DNA of 25,430 nt from Syntrophaceae bacterium UBA4059 (GTDB lineage Bacteria; Desulfobacterota; Syntrophia; Syntrophales; Smithellaceae), in NCBI GenBank assembly GCA_002382045.1, contig DFZJ01000211.1, positions 6,577 through 32,006 of the forward strand. Direction: 5' to 3'. The translations under genes were made by a program, and so were the position numbers. This document shows positions 23,318 through 25,430 of this stretch, piece by piece. Below the pieces are notes generated by a model. It had not been told where the DNA came from and did not search any database. It saw only the letters and a list, made by a program, of their open reading frames with translations. How positions within the stretch are numbered: position 1 is the stretch's first letter; every line of letters begins with the position of its first letter.

Positions 23318-25430
23318 ATGCTGAAAAAATTATTTTTTATTTTTTGTCTTTTGCTAATATTATTTTTGGGAACGCTTGCTTTTGGCGCCGAACGGGCGTC
23401 ATTTGGTTTAATGATCAAGGCGGTAACGGCTGAATACGCACAATTCATCGGTCTTAACGCCCCTGAGGGCGCCTACGTCGTTTCGACGCCAGCCGCAGGC
23501 GACTTGCGGCCCGGTGATGTCATTCTGAAGGTTGATGACCGAAGCATCAAGGCGCCTGCTGATCTGCAAGAGGCCATAAGGCAATATCTGCCGGGTGATC
23601 AGGTGCAGGTGCAGATTGCGCGGGGTAAGGAGCGCCTCCAGATCAGCTACACTCTGAAGAGAGCTGCCGTTTCGCCGGGTACGGCTCGTCCTGGTCAGCC
23701 AACCCGGGCTTCGCTCGGATTAGGTTCTATACCGACCATAGAAAGTGCGCGCTTTGAACAGGGGGTGTTGAAGTCTGACCAGCCGGTGCTGGCCTATTTC
23801 TACGCCAACTGGTGTGCGCCCTGCAAAATGTACCTGCCGGTCCTGCAACAGGCCAGCCAGCAGTATCCCGAGATTAAAATTGTCGGCATTGATGTCGATA
23901 AAAGCAGTGATATCGTCGTTCGTTATGGCATTTCCAGAGTCCTGCCAACAGTAATCCTGTTCAATGGTGGCAGGGAAGTTGACAAGTTTTCGGGTGGGGT
24001 GTCGCGTAAGCAGGTAGATGAGCTGGTGGCAAAAACACGTAACGACAGCAACGAGATTGAAGTATTTCCCTCCGTCGGCAAGGGAGACTACATTGTGCAG
24101 GTTGCTTTTATCAGGAATAGTCCGTTAATTGCTGCCAGAGATGACGGTCAGAGGGTTTTTGTCTGGAATTATCAGCAGGGCGCTCTGGTGAGAACTTATC
24201 GTGCAGCGGCAACAGGCTTGTCGCCTGATGGGGCCTATGCGGCGCTGACCGATAAGAAACGGACCGCTGTCCATATTGTTGATGTCGTTCAACATCGGAA
24301 GAAAACCATCCAGACACAACAGTTTGTTGAAAAAATGGCGATATCACCGCTGGGCACTGCGGTTGCCAGTTTCGGAGCTGACCAAAACGGCCAGTTCAGT
24401 GTCAACATCTGGCGTCCGGATAACCAGCTTATCAAATCCATTCCGGTTGACCATGCAACCAGTCCACAGTCGGTGATGTTTGTCTTTTCGCCTGATGGCG
24501 CTCACTTCGCGCTTTCCACCTTGAACAAACTTGAACTGTTCTCCACAAAAAACTGGGCCAGTGAAGCGGTTGTCCCGATAAAAGGTACAGCGGCGGTGTT
24601 GCAGTTTACGTCCGACAGCAAGGCCGTTTCGATCATGGGTAAAGAGGCAGCACTGATCGACCTCCAGGGAAACAAGCAGAGCGGGTCTTACGGCCGCGTG
24701 GTCGTGGGCAGGCCGGATGATCGTCTGTTTGTTGTGGGTAATGGCGATAACTCATTTCGTTTGGTGAGTAAACACTCCGATGGAAAGGGACTTCGTTTTG
24801 TTGGTCATCGGGCAGGAGTCACTGCGGCGGCTGTCGGCGATATGGTTCCGTGGCTGGCCAGCGGTAGTCCAGATGGAACCGTCAGGTTGTGGGATCCGGC
24901 AACCGGCAAGGCGGTTGGGCAGTTTGTTGGCTTTGGCAATGGAGAATGGATTGTAATCACCCCGGAAGGGTACTATAACTCATCGGCCCGGGGTCATGAA
25001 TACCTCAGTATCCGCAGGGGCAACAAGGTCTATGGCATTGACCAGTTTTATGACGTGTTTTACCGTCCGGACATTGTGTCGGCAAAACTCAAAGGGGATG
25101 ATATTGCGGGTCTGATAACACTGACGGTGGAAGAGGCGATCAAAAATCCTCCTCCTGTGGTGAAAATTTCTTCATTGCCGGATCAGCTCGACAATCCGAA
25201 AGTGAAAGTCTGCTATCAGGTACAGAGCACCGGCGGCGGCATTGGCGAAGTGCGCCTGTTCCAGAATGGCAAGCTGATCAAATCCGATGGATTCTATCGC
25301 GACATTGCAAGTCAGAGCAAAGCGGCAACCATCAAGCTGGCTTCCATCAACAGCAGGGCCGTTTATCAGGACATGCGTTCACTGGCCATCAAGGAAAAAC
25401 AGAGTCCCGGCGCACACCTTCTCCGGGCAA
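23318..25430 (+). CDS. Exported PDZ-thioredoxin-WD40-Ig-like protein, 3'-truncated; probable fourth WD40-caspase
   Basis: The frame is open from the ATG at 23318 to the window end (about 704 residues). An ATG at 23312 is also in frame, but AAAGGTAG (23303-23310) is spaced better for 23318. A signal peptide spans about 1-25 (IFCLLLILFLGTLAFG-AER). Then a PDZ domain (about 28-118: GAYVVSTPAAGDLRPGDVIL), a thioredoxin fold (about 141-240) with C166-A-P-C169 in YANWCAPCKMYLP and the cis-Pro segment RVLPTVILF, and about seven mostly degenerate WD40 units (about 248-536), the last canonical (SGSPDGTVRLWDPATGK). GEWIVITPEGYYNSS (about 546) and the start of an Ig-like domain (GGGIGEVRLFQNGK) follow. 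Matching linker and Ig modules predict a C14 caspase domain beyond the window. The N-terminal half is unlike the other three copies. Confidence 0.9.
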   Translation, partial: MLKKLFFIFCLLLILFLGTLAFGAERASFGLMIKAVTAEYAQFIGLNAPEGAYVVSTPAAGDLRPGDVILKVDDRSIKAPADLQEAIRQYLPGDQVQVQIARGKERLQISYTLKRAAVSPGTARPGQPTRASLGLGSIPTIESARFEQGVLKSDQPVLAYFYANWCAPCKMYLPVLQQASQQYPEIKIVGIDVDKSSDIVVRYGISRVLPTVILFNGGREVDKFSGGVSRKQVDELVAKTRNDSNEIEVFPSVGKGDYIVQVAFIRNSPLIAARDDGQRVFVWNYQQGALVRTYRAAATGLSPDGAYAALTDKKRTAVHIVDVVQHRKKTIQTQQFVEKMAISPLGTAVASFGADQNGQFSVNIWRPDNQLIKSIPVDHATSPQSVMFVFSPDGAHFALSTLNKLELFSTKNWASEAVVPIKGTAAVLQFTSDSKAVSIMGKEAALIDLQGNKQSGSYGRVVVGRPDDRLFVVGNGDNSFRLVSKHSDGKGLRFVGHRAGVTAAAVGDMVPWLASGSPDGTVRLWDPATGKAVGQFVGFGNGEWIVITPEGYYNSSARGHEYLSIRRGNKVYGIDQFYDVFYRPDIVSAKLKGDDIAGLITLTVEEAIKNPPPVVKISSLPDQLDNPKVKVCYQVQSTGGGIGEVRLFQNGKLIKSDGFYRDIASQSKAATIKLASINSRAVYQDMRSLAIKEKQSPGAHLLRA

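Overview
All 25.4 kb is read on the + strand. The first 5.6 kb is a housekeeping block: the C-terminal three quarters of prolyl-tRNA synthetase, a bifunctional Rel/SpoT (p)ppGpp enzyme, an exported zinc N-acetylmuramoyl-L-alanine amidase, RNase PH, RdgB-type XTP/dITP pyrophosphatase and a tRNA-Pro(UGG). Gene content and order, moderate GC, many Sec signal peptides and a palindromic repeat beginning TGTCATTGCGA point to a Gram-negative, probably a Desulfobacterota/deltaproteobacterium of the Syntrophus/Smithella type. That placement is an inference from memory of gene order, not a search result.

Immediately after the tRNA the character changes. From about 5.7 kb to the window end lies a long co-directional cluster of exported or membrane-bound repeat proteins. 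In order: an 18-ankyrin-repeat protein with a PrcB-like C-terminus, WD40-caspase 1 (frameshifted near its 3' end), WD40-caspase 2 (with an internal PDZ domain), a small lipoprotein, WD40-caspase 3, two multi-pass membrane proteins, a TPR/coiled-coil protein, and a fourth WD40 protein that starts with PDZ and thioredoxin domains and runs off the window before any caspase domain would be reached.

Caspases 1-3 share one plan: Sec signal peptide, one or more WD40 propellers, a GEWhhITPEGYhNAS linker (h = hydrophobic or aromatic), an Ig-like domain, and a C14 caspase-like domain with a visible His/Cys dyad. Protein 4 has the same plan through the Ig-like domain. Counted by eye the WD units are about 21, 14, 15 and 7, close to multiples of one seven-bladed propeller. 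In protein 2 the PDZ sits exactly between two sets of seven. The catalytic cores of copies 1 and 2 are almost identical while their propellers are not, so sensors appear to diversify while the protease core is homogenised.

The most interesting proposal, which is inference, is a periplasmic or envelope-associated multi-caspase system. Diverse propeller, ankyrin and TPR receptors would feed one type of protease effector, with the membrane proteins and lipoprotein as anchors and the thioredoxin domain as a possible redox input. I do not recognise it as a described system. Signs of duplication within the cluster include a 23-codon remnant of the membrane-protein gene start upstream of caspase 1 and shared repeat tracts at the stop codons of caspases 1 and 3.
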